DNA of 64,000 nucleotides, from positions 62,001-126,000 of the forward strand of contig CAMRHE010001079.1 of the NCBI GenBank assembly GCA_947044405.1. Direction: 5' to 3'. The stretch comes from Leptodactylus fallax. Its lineage: Eukaryota > Chordata > Amphibia > Anura > Leptodactylidae. The position numbers were made by a program, and so were the translations under genes. This document shows, one piece after another, positions 11,022 through 59,666 of the stretch (the first letter of the stretch is position 1; each line of letters opens with the position of its first letter). The notes below the pieces were generated by a model that worked only from the letters and a program-made list of their open reading frames with translations, was not told where the DNA came from and made no database searches.

Positions 11022-13330
11022 TTAAGTAATTGCTGTACCCTATCTCTGGCTTACCAATGAATGGTGCCAGTCTGTCCCTTTGAGAATGAGGTGGGCAGGC
11101 AGTAGCTTTGTTTTCAGCATTTCTCCAAAGTGGCACTTTAAGCTTATCTGGGTAAAGAATGTCTTATTTATAGATGTAGATATCCCAAACCTTTTGTGCA
11201 TTGTCCTTTTTGTTTGTTTGGTTGTTGCGCTTTATTAGGGATTGTTTGCAGGTGGAGAGAGATTGGATGGTGAAAGTTTATATCCCTGTTCCCATTTTCA
11301 GTTCTCCTTTTTATTTTCTGTACAAAGAAACATCTCAGCCAACGTCTCAAAGCACTTTTCTGGTTACTGAGCTCCTTTGTATTCCAATTACTGTATGGGG
11401 CCCTTGAAACAGCATAGATAAAATGTTAGTATTTATATTAAAGGGTTTATATAAATTTGATATCCAAACCCTCCCTTCCTTTCCAGGTGGTATAGGAGGC
11501 CACATTGAGACGTCTTGCAGTGCTGTAGTATGGCGTTAATAATGTATCTATGTACCCTGATGACAAAGCATGCAGGAATGAGGGCAGCGGGCCTACATAA
11601 AGCTTACTGCGGTGACTGGGCTGTGACAAGTTTGTCTGGTTTTTAACACTGCAGGTTATGTTTCACCTTCATGTATATTTAGTTACTCAGTATTGTACCT
11701 GGTGATGGCCTCTTAATGTATTCGGGTTCTTCGTTTTTATGCTTTGAGTATTTGTCTCTTCTGCGGCTATCTGCCATAGAAAGTGACATTAGTATTACTC
11801 ATGGTTTCTTGTAAGTTCTCCGCTTCAAGTTTGTTTTATGGGAATTTGAGGTTTGGCATTGAATAGAGGAGGTAAGTCTTAAAGTATCAGGAGTGAGGTT
11901 TAGATTTTGTACTATACTGTGTGTACCTGTATGTATTGGTCTGTAAGTAAGCTGGGTTTCCTGGCCCAAACCCAACCAGGAGACTGATTCCTTGCATCGT
12001 GGTGATCTATGATGCTGGAGTCCCTGGTTCCTTGCAGCAGGTACTGTCATAATATAGATAGATATAATATATGGGATAGTGATGATATCTTCCAGCCTCA
12101 ATCGAGCACCTTTATATCCATGACTACTCTGACAGATTTTTCATTCTTGTTAAACAAAATTGGTCAGCTGACTGCAATATTCTGGCTGTCAGGAACCAAG
12201 AAAATCTGCATAGAGAATAGTGGCCTCAAGGTCAACAGATCCAAATAGAGTATAAAAAGGAAGGGGCAAGAGATTCCTATTGCGTTCTGGTCTTTTGTCC
12301 CCTGCACCAGAAGAGGATTCGCTTAATTCATGATGAGACTGAGCCTAGTCATGAGTTAGGCACATCCTCTAGGCATCCTTGTACATGGAAACGTCTACTT
12401 GGATGGCTTCCTTTACTGTTGTGGGGCAAATGGAGTCAAAAACATTTAAAGGGTTATTCTCATGTTGGATATGGGAATAACTGGCCCCTAGGGCTGCTCT
12501 ATGTTGAGGAGAATGGACGCTATAGAAACAGTGTAGCACATAAGCTACATGGTTTCTGTAACGGAAACTACAGGGGCAGCCTCGGCCAGTTGTACTACAC
12601 TGTATATCGCTCCCATTCTCCTCTATTAAAAGTTATAGGAACAGTGTAGAGCAGCACCGCTCAGATGTTCTCGTATGCCCTGACTGTAGGGGTCACCAGT
12701 GATTTGCTGATAGGATTAACCCTTTATGATTGTAGTCTGACCTGTTTTTCCATTTGCGGACTTCTTTTTTTTTTTTTTTTTTTTTTTTTTGTCAGACAGG
12801 AAAGTGTTGTTGACTATGGAATCTAAGTGAAAGCAGGTCAAAGGGGAGACCAAAGTTTAATTCTTCTTGAATACCTATATGAGGGCTAAACCTAATGTGA
12901 ACCTTCTCTAAAGCTGACCATACACACTAGATATTTATCTGCACGCCTTTGGCAGATCTAGACTAACTTGGTCTGCCAAGAACCTGGTGTCTGTGGTCAT
13001 CCTACACATGAGATTGATAGCAGAAACTACTATGCTGAGTCTGCTAGTGATCTGCACATACAGATCTGTGTATGACCAGCTTTACTTGTGCTTGGCCAGA
13101 TTTGTGGATACTTACTTGGAAATAATAAGCAGCCAACATGAAAGGGGCAGCTGGATTCCTCACTGCACACAGTAGACAGAGCAGTGGTGTTTAGCAGAGA
13201 TGAATTTAAGGAACAAAGTTAGACTGCACATTTTCACAATCCTGACAATGCTATTTTTAGTGTATTGGGGAACACAGCTGTATTTTTTGGTAAGAAGCAC
13301 TAGGGGGTGAAGTTTGGAGACTTTACTTAA

Positions 13331-13655
13331 ACGTGGTCTTTCACCAGAACCCAGCCTGCCGGTCACCTGGATCATGTGGTGTTTTCCTCTTGTGAATTGG
13401 TGTCAGGGGCTGAGATATTGTGGTTTTTGTTAATATGCAAACAAGCTCTTTAGAGCAATGAGGGTGTTTGCGGTTACCTGTTTAGAGCAATGGCAAAACC
13501 CTCGCTGCTCAAAAGAGCTCACTTGCGTACTGTCAAACTGCAGTATTTTGGCAACTGAAGTACCAATTCACAAGGACAAATCCCCTTTTGGTTGGTGACC
13601 CTAACCTATTTCTGGGGCTGAGTTTCAAATGCTGGGTTCTGGTGACAGACTCCTT
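13331..13655. mobile_element. TTAA-flanked MITE-like element, subfamily B
   Basis: TTAA at 13327-13330 and 13656-13659 flank ends ACGTGGTCTTTCACCAGAAC and GTTCTGGTGACAGACTCCTT, which are inverted relatives. Internal subrepeats mirror each other (CAAACAAGCTCTTTAGAGCA versus CTCAAAAGAGCTCACTTGCG; TCCTCTTGTGAATTGGT versus ACCAATTCACAAGGACAA). It is non-coding. Confidence 0.75.
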
Positions 13656-13993
13656 TTAAATGCCATATTTACGACTAGGTGCATGACTAGATGTTTTACT
13701 TTTGCATAAGGGATCAAGCATCCTACGTCTATAGGCTTTCTATATCAGTCCAGATATAGATATATTCTCTCTATTCTGTTAATTTTTCTTTTGTTATAAC
13801 GAAGTCACATGACAGGCGGCTCCAGGCCTCACCAATACTGGCAGTCCATTGTACAGGACGCTTCCAGGCCCTTTTCCTCCTCTGTAAATAAATAACTTAT
13901 AAAAGTCTCAATCAGCAAAAAATGTGCTTAGTAACTTTTTGACTTGTTTTTCGAGATTAATATTAAATCTTTTTCCACTCTAGGTTTCTAAAC

Positions 13994-50702
<36,709 letters not shown>

Positions 50703-51004
50703 TAAATCTTGAGGAAAGGTTTATACGCTGTACATGGCTAAGCCTTAATGCCCTAGTAAAACTGATTTCATGTATCTAGTGTAAAGTCCTGTTTTAAAAC
50801 TTTTGCCCCCCCCCCCCCCCCCCTTCATGTTTAAGTCGGTAATATATGTAATGTTTTTCAGAAACTAAATTTCTAGGATGCTGTGATTGCTTTAGAACAA
50901 GGTCCCCAATATTTTGCTACTCCTGAAAATTAATCTGTTTTGTGTCTGGGAGCTCATCATCTACATCTACAGAGTAATGGGGGACCTATAGCACTTTGTA
51001 GTAC

Positions 51005-51010
51005 AATAAA
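51005..51010 (+). terminator. LIMA1: Possible proximal polyadenylation signal AATAAA of LIMA1
   Basis: AATAAA occurs in GTACAATAAAGGTATCCC about 300 bases after the stop codon. Its downstream GU-rich element is weak. It could give a short 3' UTR isoform; no expression evidence is available here. Confidence 0.35.
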
Positions 51011-52966
51011 GGTATCCCTATCAAGAAATCTGCCTTCATACTGCCAACAGCAAATGCCTATTAGCTGTCATACTGAATATCTGCTGTAAACCATATTCTG
51101 TGGGCATCATAGTCTCTTGTTAGTACAACACCCTGCTGTAATTTGTGGGATACTTGGAAACATGGTGCCTTTATCGATTTTACTGTTGAAGGAAGTCTTA
51201 TAGGTATTGGGAATTGTATTAAAAAATAACCAGTTTTCTTCCATTACATCTTTGGTTGTTCTGTATCAGTGATACCATATACATGACTGATGCAGCTCAT
51301 CGCTGGCCCGGTGTTCAGGTACCCTACTTGTAAGTGTCATTGAGTCCAGTGATTGACTGCAGTGGTCACATATCAGGTCATCACTGCAGGACCACTGGAA
51401 TTTAAAGGGTAAGCACTGGCTTATTTTTTTTTTACTTTCCTTCTTGTAGGCAAATTCCCTAACATGCTGGTCAACCCCTCTGACACCATCATGAGTGCAC
51501 AGTGGGAGACTAGATAACCCTTCCATAAGATGAAAAAAGCCTTTGGCTCTTGTGCCCTTCAACTTCACCTACTTCCTACAATGGTGGAATGGATGGATAC
51601 TTAGTTTTAGAAGACTGAATTCCTGCAGGGTGTTGTACTAAATGCATCATTATAAAACCTTTCTTGGGAGTAAAATGTTGTGTAGTATCCTCAAGGTATG
51701 ACATGTAAGGCAGTTGCCATGTGTAGTTTGTAAGTTACATGGTACTCTGGCCAACTTTGACACTACTCTTCGCAGAGATCCTATTTTGCACAGATCTGTA
51801 CTATGGTAAATCATTCAATTTGTATGCACTGTTTTTGTATTGTAGCATTTTAGACTAGATTGGCGCCATCTTACCTGGCACGGCAGGAGGAAAGCCTGAC
51901 CCTTTTGTTTTGCACAGCTGGAGCTGCATAAATAGTGACGTTTTATCTGTCAGAAGCTTTGTTCGAGCACAGGAATCTTTACATAATGCTCTGCAGTATA
52001 TGCTTTGTATAAAGGCAACATAGTCGTGTCCTCTCCACTTTAGGTGCGTGTTTTTTTTTTTTTTTTTTTTTGTTTTTTTTTTTTTTTTTTTCATTAATAC
52101 ACTATCTCTGGTGCAATATATAATTTTTAATTCTGAAAATGTTATTTTAGAAACAAAGTAGTGAACTGGAAGAAAATGACCAAAGTCCTGATTTATATAG
52201 AGCCTTCAGTTATGGTTAGTCAGGTCTGTCCCTTAACCTTCTGTGGGTCATAAAGTGCAATGTGCTGCTTCTTTATTATACTCTTAATATAAAGTAATGG
52301 CAGCAAGTGCTAAAATCTTAGCACAGTGGGTCAGGTCTTGAGCTGAACCAATAATTTTGAGGATGCGCCGGCCTGTTCAGTTGTAAAGGGGATCAGTTTT
52401 GGTTCTGTGGCCGGTATCCTCCTGTATATTGTTTCATTGCACAAGATGACTCCATATTGTGTATAGATGAGTGCACTTTCCACTGGGACCAAGTTTTTAT
52501 TACATCTTGCACTGGAAGCAGATGTCAAAACTATGCAATATACTGAATACTTTGTACATTCCTGGTGTGTGGCTGATGAATGTATTTGACACATTTGGGG
52601 TCACTGAGACCTTCTGAAAATGGAGATTTAGCATTATCATTTGAGGTTTCTGTAGCTTTGACAGCATGAGTGTGAATAGATTTAGTTTCTTTTTAACAAG
52701 CGCTACAAGGTTTGACCTCACACAGCAGGATAATGTCATGTTCATAAACACTACATTATAGGCTACAGTAAAAATAAGATTTTTAGAGGGCTATGTATGT
52801 GATTTTACTTTTTATGTGGCTGATTTTACCCTTTAAAAATAAGTTGTTTTTTTATATATACACACGAGGTGCGGCTTTCTTTGACTTGCTGAATGAGTTG
52901 TGATAAGTTGGTACTTTAATTTTTTTAAAAGTTGTTGTAATATATTTGCTTCCCAACCAATCTGAC

Positions 52967-52972
52967 AATAAA
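52967..52972 (+). terminator. LIMA1: Distal polyadenylation signal AATAAA of LIMA1
   Basis: AATAAA lies in TCTGACAATAAAGAGAATTT and is followed by a T/GT-rich stretch (TGTCTGGATGGTTTTATATTT) suited to cleavage-factor binding. This is the most likely main 3' end. Confidence 0.7.
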
Positions 52973-53521
52973 GAGAATTTTATTCAAATGTCTGGATGGT
53001 TTTATATTTCTATTTGGTTACGCAGTAAATGCAGCCAGTGTATGATCTGAACTATTGTTCAGGTGTATTTACGGTAACTATTAACTAAGAATTGCAGTAT
53101 CACACAAATTATGTAAATTGATTTTTACTTCCTCTTCAGAGGAACACTAAAGCTAGAAATGAAGAATAAATGTATACAATAAATACAGATCCCTCCACAG
53201 ATTGTCCTGAGCATTCCAAAAATACTTTAAACTCAGTCTTAAAAATCCATCAGAGAACAAAGGTGTTTTGATGGCTGTTCTGCATCTGATTTTCACAGAT
53301 CCTCAAGGACATTAAGATCTGAGAGAAACAGCTGCAAATAGAGTGGGTTTTTTTAAGTGCCTTTTACTTAATCAGCCAACAAAAATGGATGTAAATAGCT
53401 GCATAGAGACTCGTTGTTCGGAGACGTTTTTTTCCATTGTGTGAAGTCAAATAGTCTGACACTTCCAATTTTCTTGAGTTATTTCATTACTTTTTATTGA
53501 AATCCTGCCTGTAACACTATA

Positions 53522-53526
53522 TACAT

Positions 53527-53590
<64 letters not shown>
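53522..53590. repeat. (CA)n(TA)n microsatellite
   Basis: ATACATACACACACAC leads into about 42 bases of TA repeats ending at TATATAGCTAAC. Confidence 0.95.
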
Positions 53591-55967
53591 CTAACATAGG
53601 ATGCACCATGCAGAATTGATGGCCACAGCTCCCCTCTTTCTTCTCCCTGTACCATGACCACAAGGTCAGAGCATATCTACAAAAACCTCAGCAGAACACT
53701 TGACAGTCACATTGGTGAGCGTCTGACTCCCAGCAGCCCTGCTGATCAGATGATGTTAGTAGTCACCTATTCTAAGGACACATCCTCAGTGTTTGCCTGG
53801 AAAGCCCTTTAAACATCCCCAGTCTGTTGGTTCTGTGCTGCATGTGGCTGCTGTAAAGTAGATAATAAAATGCTGTTTACAGCTGCTCATAGGCGGTCAG
53901 CACCCAGAAACATGTACAGAAAATGTCTGCAATAAAATCAGGTTATAAAGGAATATATTTCACAATTTGGTTATACTTGGTATACTATGGGTATTCTCCT
54001 GCTGCTCTTTTCCATATTTGACCACAAATCCTGACACAACTGCAAGGCTAAAAATCCAAACTAGCAGCAATCTAGATCTTTAGGATACTACCCAGCTCTG
54101 CTTAATGTGAACATCTGCTTACATATGTGGTAGGGCAGCGTTGTGGCCACTAAGGTACCTGGTAGGACTGCAACAAAAAAATAGTACTGAGCACAAGACA
54201 TAAGGCACTGCATAGTCTATTACAAAGTGTGTCCAATATAGATGGATTAATAATCACTATGAAGTAAGAGACTAATATCAAAATTGAATGCATGTTTTCA
54301 GCTACTTAAGGACAATAATGGCTGTGGAATTGGTGTGCCTTTTATATCTATCCTTCCTGTTCATTGTATAAAATGACTTTGGGAACTGGATCCTCTAGTG
54401 CTTTTATTTCATTCAGGATGTGTCACATGGGCTGGAGGGGGAACATATCAAAAAAGAAGTAAAATGAAGCTTTCCTTGTAAGTAGACAAGTGCTGGCCTT
54501 GTTCCTGAGGACAACAGCCTCGCTTCCTTTCATTGCAGAGTAATTGCTTTGCCATCATTAGTCAGATAAACATAAGCAGCTGATCTGTTTGTTTTCGGTC
54601 AGGAACAGAAGAGTCAAAGTGTGTTCATTTTTCCCTCATTACCATATTCAAGGTTGATTGATTTACCCCCTTTGTTTAAAAATAAATATTGAATGGAGTT
54701 TGGTATTTTTATAACTCCTTACACCCCTCTTCTGACCTGATTATTCTTCAGCTTGGAGTGCTCTGAGAGGTGGGCTATGTTTTCTAGTGTAATTGGCAAC
54801 CAGTCATCACCAATAATACTCTTACGATGGGTGTTTCCCCCTGTTCTACTACATTGGGCAACTGTGATGGCAAGCAGAGACTTAGAAAACCGCAAAGAAT
54901 TGATATAGAAAGTATATTGGAAACATTACTTTACATTATACAAATAACATTTATTTAATGAAACTAGACAACCCCTTAAATGCTGCTTAAAAGAAGCTCA
55001 GACAAGATGGCTGCCCCCATGAACATGTACAAAAAACAGATTGAAGAAATCTGAGTAAAATCAGGCTATAATGTAATGTTTCACTATATGCTTTTACTTA
55101 ACTACTTCTGACCACCAGTTAACTTTGTCAACTTTTCTACACTTAAAAAGGACAAACTATACAATTTTTAGTAGCATGTTGTGTATTTTTCACTTTTTTC
55201 AAAATAGCACATTTCCCCTAGTTTTTGTTTACATTTTCTCAGACCTTAACCCCATCCTGCTGCAGGTATTTTTCGATTTTGTTTTTGAGTCCCCGTCTTC
55301 CAAACACAGTAACTTTTAAAAAAAATTTTGCTATGTGAGGGCAAAATGTTTGCAGGACAAATTGTTGCTTGTAATGGTACAATTTAATATTCCGTACTAA
55401 TAGAAGTTAATTCCAGAGAAGCCTGGGCGCCTTCAATAGCCCCCTGGTTGTCATGGCAAGGGATCGTTGGCACCAGATCTTGTTCTAGGTGTCAGCAATC
55501 TACCCCAAAATATGCTGCCAGGAAAATGGCACCTCTGTCAGCTTTGACTGAGGTGCCAGGGGCCTTAATGCCCAAAATCAGCGTGGGCATTAAGGTCGAT
55601 TCTTGGCTGTATGGAGCCACTCTCCTGAGTTGCCAACATATTTTAAATACCTAATATTTGTCGTAATAGTATAGTGGGTGTGGGTAAGGGGTTAAAGAAA
55701 AAACAAAATCCCTATTTATCACTAAATGCAAAAATTTGAATAACACAAAGGAAAAATTGTTATAGCCTTCTACACCACATGTTTGAGAGAACATGAAAAT
55801 GTGTCCGATCCTGAAATTATTTTCCTGCCCCAACACCTGGACCATACACAGATCTGTTGCAGCAGCCTCTGGGTTTATTCGTCATTGACAAACATTCATA
55901 ATGAGTTTTTCCTCACGGGGACTCAAAGCATAAGGAGTGTTGTAGAGTTAGTGGCTACTGTACAGGT

Positions 55968-56221
55968 GCTGAGGCCCCATGTTGCAGAAATGCAGTTTTT
56001 TTTGTTGCAGATTTTGCTAGGATTTTAGTTTTTTTTTTTTTAGCCAAAGCCAAGAATGGCTACAAAAGGAATGGGAAATATATAGGAAGATTCTTATACT
56101 TCTACCTTCTGTTCAATCCACTCCTGGCTTTGGCTCAAAAAAAAAAAAAACAAACCACACAGTTTGCAACAAAAAAAAAAAAAAAAAAAAAAGCTGCGTT
56201 TCCGCAACATGGGGCCTCAGC
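55968..56221. repeat. Foldback repeat, family 1, copy 4
   Basis: GCTGAGGCCCCATGTTGCAG and GCAACATGGGGCCTCAGC are near-perfect inverted ends. AGCCAAAGCCAAGAATGGC is mirrored by CCACTCCTGGCTTTGGCTCA around GGGAAATATATAGGAAG. Poly-A/T runs lie inside both arms. This is the best-preserved copy. Confidence 0.88.
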
Positions 56222-57000
56222 CTAATGCAGTTTTGTATTTATGTGGCCACCAGACAGAAGTTTTCTAGACTTCAACATGGATTTTTGAATTAGTTATAAT
56301 AAAACTTATTCAAGACACCTCTTCAGGAACTACTGGAAAAGGCGGGTGGGGAACCACAGAAATAAGCACTCTATGACCCCATAAAATTCCCTTTAAGCCC
56401 TTTCGGTGAGGCACTCACCTGAAATGGTTGTGTAGAGACACAACCACTAGAACAGCATGGATAATGAGAAGGCAGCATTAGTAAATCAAGAGCCTGTTAT
56501 ATCACCCGGAGGTTCATTGTGATGCGATTTTACTTGGAGAGGCGGGGCGGAGTATGGTGTTTTGTGTTTGAACTGTTGCGCTCTCACTAAAGTTCACCTC
56601 TCCAGGAAGGCTACAACCTCCAACACCACTACTGCCACCACATGAACAGCTTCTAGCCTCACCTGTCTTGATCCGCTTTCCCTCAGATTGTAAGCCCTTG
56701 CACAAAGGCTTTGTCTGGTTCATAATCACTTTTCAGATACCCTATTGAGAATTAAGCGTTAATGGAGACGAATCTACACTACATGGACAGACCATTGATT
56801 TCAATGGGTACTTTGTTAAGGTGAATTTCACCTATGCAAGGACATTGCTTACTGTGGTTAGACTATACAGCCAACTAGAACTAGAAGGCATTGTCCATAG
56901 TCCACTATCTATTTAAGACTGATTTTTTTTTTTTTCCCCCCATGCAGTCACCCAGCTTTCCTACAATTGTGCACTACAAAAGGGGCTGTTAAGCTAATAT

Positions 57001-57150
57001 CCATTGCACGGCGGCACAGTGGGTTAGCATTGTTGTCTCGCAACTGAGGTCCTGGGTTTGAATCTGACCAACAGCAACATCTGCATGAAGTTTGTATTTT
57101 CTCAGTGCATTTGCTCTAGATACTCTGGTTTCCTCCCATGTTGCCAAAAA
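57001..57150 (+). repeat. Probable tRNA-derived SINE fragment
   Basis: GGCGGCACAGTGGGTTAGCA, CTCGCAACTGAGGTCCTGGG and TTTGAATCTGACCAACAGC resemble a tRNA-like head with a degenerate B box (GGGTTTGAATC; canonical GGTTCGAATCC). It is followed by CATCTGCATGAAGTTTGTAT and CTCTGGTTTCCTCCCATG, a body I recall from widespread vertebrate SINEs. No intact tRNA fold is expected. Confidence 0.6.
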
Positions 57151-57725
57151 AATAATAATGCTATTATGGTGTTCTTTTCTGACATCTGCCATAATAGTAT
57201 AGCGGTCGCGGACATTAAGGCCCCAGGTGCCTCGCCTCCTTAGCCGGCGATCTGTTGCCATGACAGCCGGGAACCTATTGAAGGCTCCCAGTATAAGCAT
57301 CCCCTTAGACAAAAATATATAAAAAAAAATGGGTGTCAGAATATGGCAACTTTTAGAAAAAAGGTTGTTTTTTTTTTGGTTTTTTTTTGCAAAGTTTTGT
57401 ATTTTTGTTAAGGGGTTAAAATGTAAATAAAACTATATAAATTTGGTATCCCTGGAATCATACCGAAACATAGAATACAGGTGTCATCATTTTGGCTGCA
57501 GAGTAAACGGCATAAAAATGAAGCCCATAAGAAAGTCGCACAAATGCACTTTTTCAATTTTGCAATTCCACCCCATTCAGAATTTTATTTTTTTTTTCCA
57601 GCTTCCCAGTACATTGTACAGAATAATAAATGTTACCATTATGAAGAACAACTTGTCCTGCAAACATTAAGCCCTCATATGGCTCTGAGTACAGAAAAAT
57701 AGTTATGTGGTTTGGAAGGCGGGGA
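57150..57725. repeat. Dispersed high-copy repeat, unclassified
   Basis: Blocks ATAATAGTATAGCGGTC, TTGTTAAGGGGTTAAAATG, AATTTGGTATCCCTGGAATC, CAGCTTCCCAGTACATTGTA, and AAGCCCTCATATGGCTCTGA with GGAAGGCGGGGAG are shared with fragments at 4262-4500, 2260-2310 and 55380-55690. No terminal repeats or ORF could be defined. Confidence 0.5.
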
Positions 57726-58117
57726 GTCAAAAAAGAAAATCAAAATATATCACAGATGGGAAGGATTTAAAAGGAACTTGTTCCATTGAGTAGGCAATCC
57801 ACATCGTAGCACCTAGCATCTGGCACTGGAGAACAGGGTGAGTCAACTGTGAGATGCTGAATGCTACGATGTAGCTGAAGAACTCCAGGGCGGCCATGAT
57901 TGTTGCTCCATCTGTGATTGTTACATCCAGAACCTGTTTGAAATTTGTTGAGCAGTTTGCTATCTGTGCCATGGCGAAAGGGTGGTCTGTTACAGTGCCA
58001 AGCATTGAAATCTGCTGCAATGACTCAAGTCTGGAGATCAGGACAATCTCTGTCCTCTCCTCGTGTGTTAATCTCAGTCCTACTTGTGTCTGTAATAGAG
58101 AAAATTTGATGATAATT

Positions 58118-59635
58118 TGTGGAATTATATACTTAACAAAAAAGTGTGAAACAACTGAAAATATGTCTTATATTCTAGGTTCTTCAAAGTAGCCACCTTT
58201 TGCTTTGATTACTGCTTTGCACACTCTTGGCATTCTCTTGATGAGCTTCAAGAGGTAGTCAACCTGAAATGGTTTTCACTTCACAGGTGTGCCCTGTCAG
58301 GTTTAATAAGTGGGATTTCTTGCCTTATAAATGGGGTTGGGACCATCAGTTGTGTTGTTCAGAAGTCAGGTGGATACACAGCTGATAGTCCTACTGAATG
58401 GAGTGTTAGAATTTGTATTATGGTAAGAAAAAAGCAGCTAAGTAAAGAAAAACGAGTGGTCATCATTACTTTAAGAAATGAAGGTCGGTCAGTCCGAAAA
58501 ATTAGGAAAACTTTGAAAGTGTCCCCAAGTGCAGTGGCCAAAACCATCAAGCGCTACAAAGAAACTGGCTCACATGAGGACCGCCCCAGGAAAGGAAGAC
58601 CAAGAGTCACCTCTGCTGCGGAGGATAAGTTCATCCGAGTCACCAGCCTCAGAAATCGCAGGTTAACAGCAGCTCAGATTAGAGACCAGGTCAATGCCAC
58701 ACAGAGTTCTAGCAGCAGACACATCTCTACAACAACTGTTAAGAGGAGACTGTGTGCAGCAGGCCTTCATGGTAAAATAGCTGCTAGGAAACCACTGCTA
58801 AGGACAGGCAACAAGCAGAAGAGACTTGTTTGGGCTAAAGAACACAAGGAATGGACATTAGACCTGTGGAAATCTGTGCTTTGGTCTGGTGAGTCCAAAT
58901 TTGAGATCTTTGGTTCCAACCACCGTGTCTTTGTGCAACGCAGAAAAGGTGAACGAATGGACCCTACATGCCTGGTTCCCACCGTGAAGCATGGAGGAGG
59001 AGGTGTGATGGTGTGGGGGTGCTTTGCTGGTGACACTGTTGGGGATTTATTCAAAATTGAAGGAATACTGAACCAGCATGGTTACCACAGCATCTTGCAG
59101 CGGCATGCTATTCCATCCGGTTTGTGTTTAGTTGGACCATCATTTATTTTTCAACAGGACAATGACCCCAAACACACCTCCAGACTGTGTAAGGGCTATT
59201 TGACCAAGAAGGAGAGTGATGGGGTGCTACGCCAGATGACCTGGCCTCCACAGTCACCAGACCTGAACCCAATCGAGATGGTTTGGGGTGAGCTGGACCG
59301 CAGCGTGAAGGCAAAAGGGCCAACAAGTGCTAAGCATCTCTGGGAACTCCTTCAAGACTGTTGGAAGACCTTTCAGGTGACTACCTCTTGAAGCTCATCA
59401 AGAGAATGCCAAGAGTGTGCAAAGCAGTAATCAAAGCAAAAGGTGGCTACTTTGAAGAACCTAGAATATAAGACATATTTTCAGTTGTTTCACACTTTTT
59501 TGTTAAGTATATAATTCCACATGTGTTAATTCATAGTTTTGATGCCTTCAGTGCGAATCTACAATTTTTATAGTCATGAAAATACAGAAAACTCTTGAAT
59601 GAATGAGAAGGTGTGTCCAAACTTTTGGTCTGTAC

Positions 59636-59637
<2 letters not shown>
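58118..59637 (+). mobile_element. Tc1-like transposon D (DD38E, Intruder type), left end truncated
   Basis: Homology with copy B begins at TGTGGAATTATATACTTAAC, so about 115 bases of the outer left inverted repeat are missing. The right end CAAACTTTTGGTCTGTACTG is intact and runs into a (TA)n tract (59641-59665). The transposase is on the + strand. It is very similar to B and C. Confidence 0.94.
58420..59464 (+). pseudogene. Transposase pseudogene of element D (catalytic Asp lost, C-terminal frameshift)
   Basis: Open from MVRKKQLSKEKRVVIITLRN for 323 codons to a premature stop at 59389-59391. A one-base deletion (GACCTTTCAGG where B has AACCATTTCAGG) shifts the frame after WKT. The remaining sequence to EEPRI is at 59380-59471 in another frame. 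The first catalytic motif reads LWSGESKFE instead of LWSDESKFE, an Asp-to-Gly change at a residue essential in DDE transposases. QQDNDPKHTS and SPDLNPIEMVWGELD are intact. Confidence 0.93.

Positions 59638-59666
<29 letters not shown>

Larger units (their letters stand above)
7635..13983 (+). other. LIMA1: LIMA1 intron 1
   Basis: The intron opens with GTGAGC and closes with CCACTCTAG. It contains two TTAA-flanked MITE-like repeats, a partial relative of one of them (10220-10510), a hairpin at 10600-10645, and poly-T runs at 8931-8950 and 12770-12790. A degenerate inverted repeat at about 12440-12735 has GCTGCTCTATGTTGAGGAGA answered by TGTAGAGCAGC. No further exon is seen. Confidence 0.7.
50703..52990 (+). 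other. LIMA1: LIMA1 3' untranslated region
   Basis: About 2.3 kb follow the stop without a coding signal and with a canonical polyadenylation signal near the end. The stretch holds a poly-C run near 50807-50823 and long T-rich tracts at 52048-52091, and few recognisable transposons compared with neighbouring DNA. That is consistent with a transcribed, constrained UTR. The exact cleavage site, about 15-20 bases after 52972, is inferred. Confidence 0.75.
52991..58117. other. Repeat-containing intergenic region downstream of LIMA1
   Basis: No host gene is seen. Listed separately are the (CA)n(TA)n tract, the foldback copy, the SINE-like stretch and the unidentified - strand ORF. 53100-55100 looks unique. 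55380-55690 (CTGTCAGCTTTGACTGAGG, TTGTCGTAATAGTATAGTGG, GGGGTTAAAGA) resembles 57180-57290 (GCCATAATAGTATAGCGGTC) and is probably another fragment of the same high-copy repeat. Confidence 0.6.

Noticed and set aside
57001..57073. A functional tRNA gene
   Set aside because: Only the B-box-like part is tRNA-like, with substitutions, and no cloverleaf could be drawn; a SINE head explains it.
53000..58000. A neighbouring host gene (LARP4, FAM186 or CERS5 are LIMA1 neighbours in mammals)
   Set aside because: No exon with matching protein sequence and splice sites was found in either flank.
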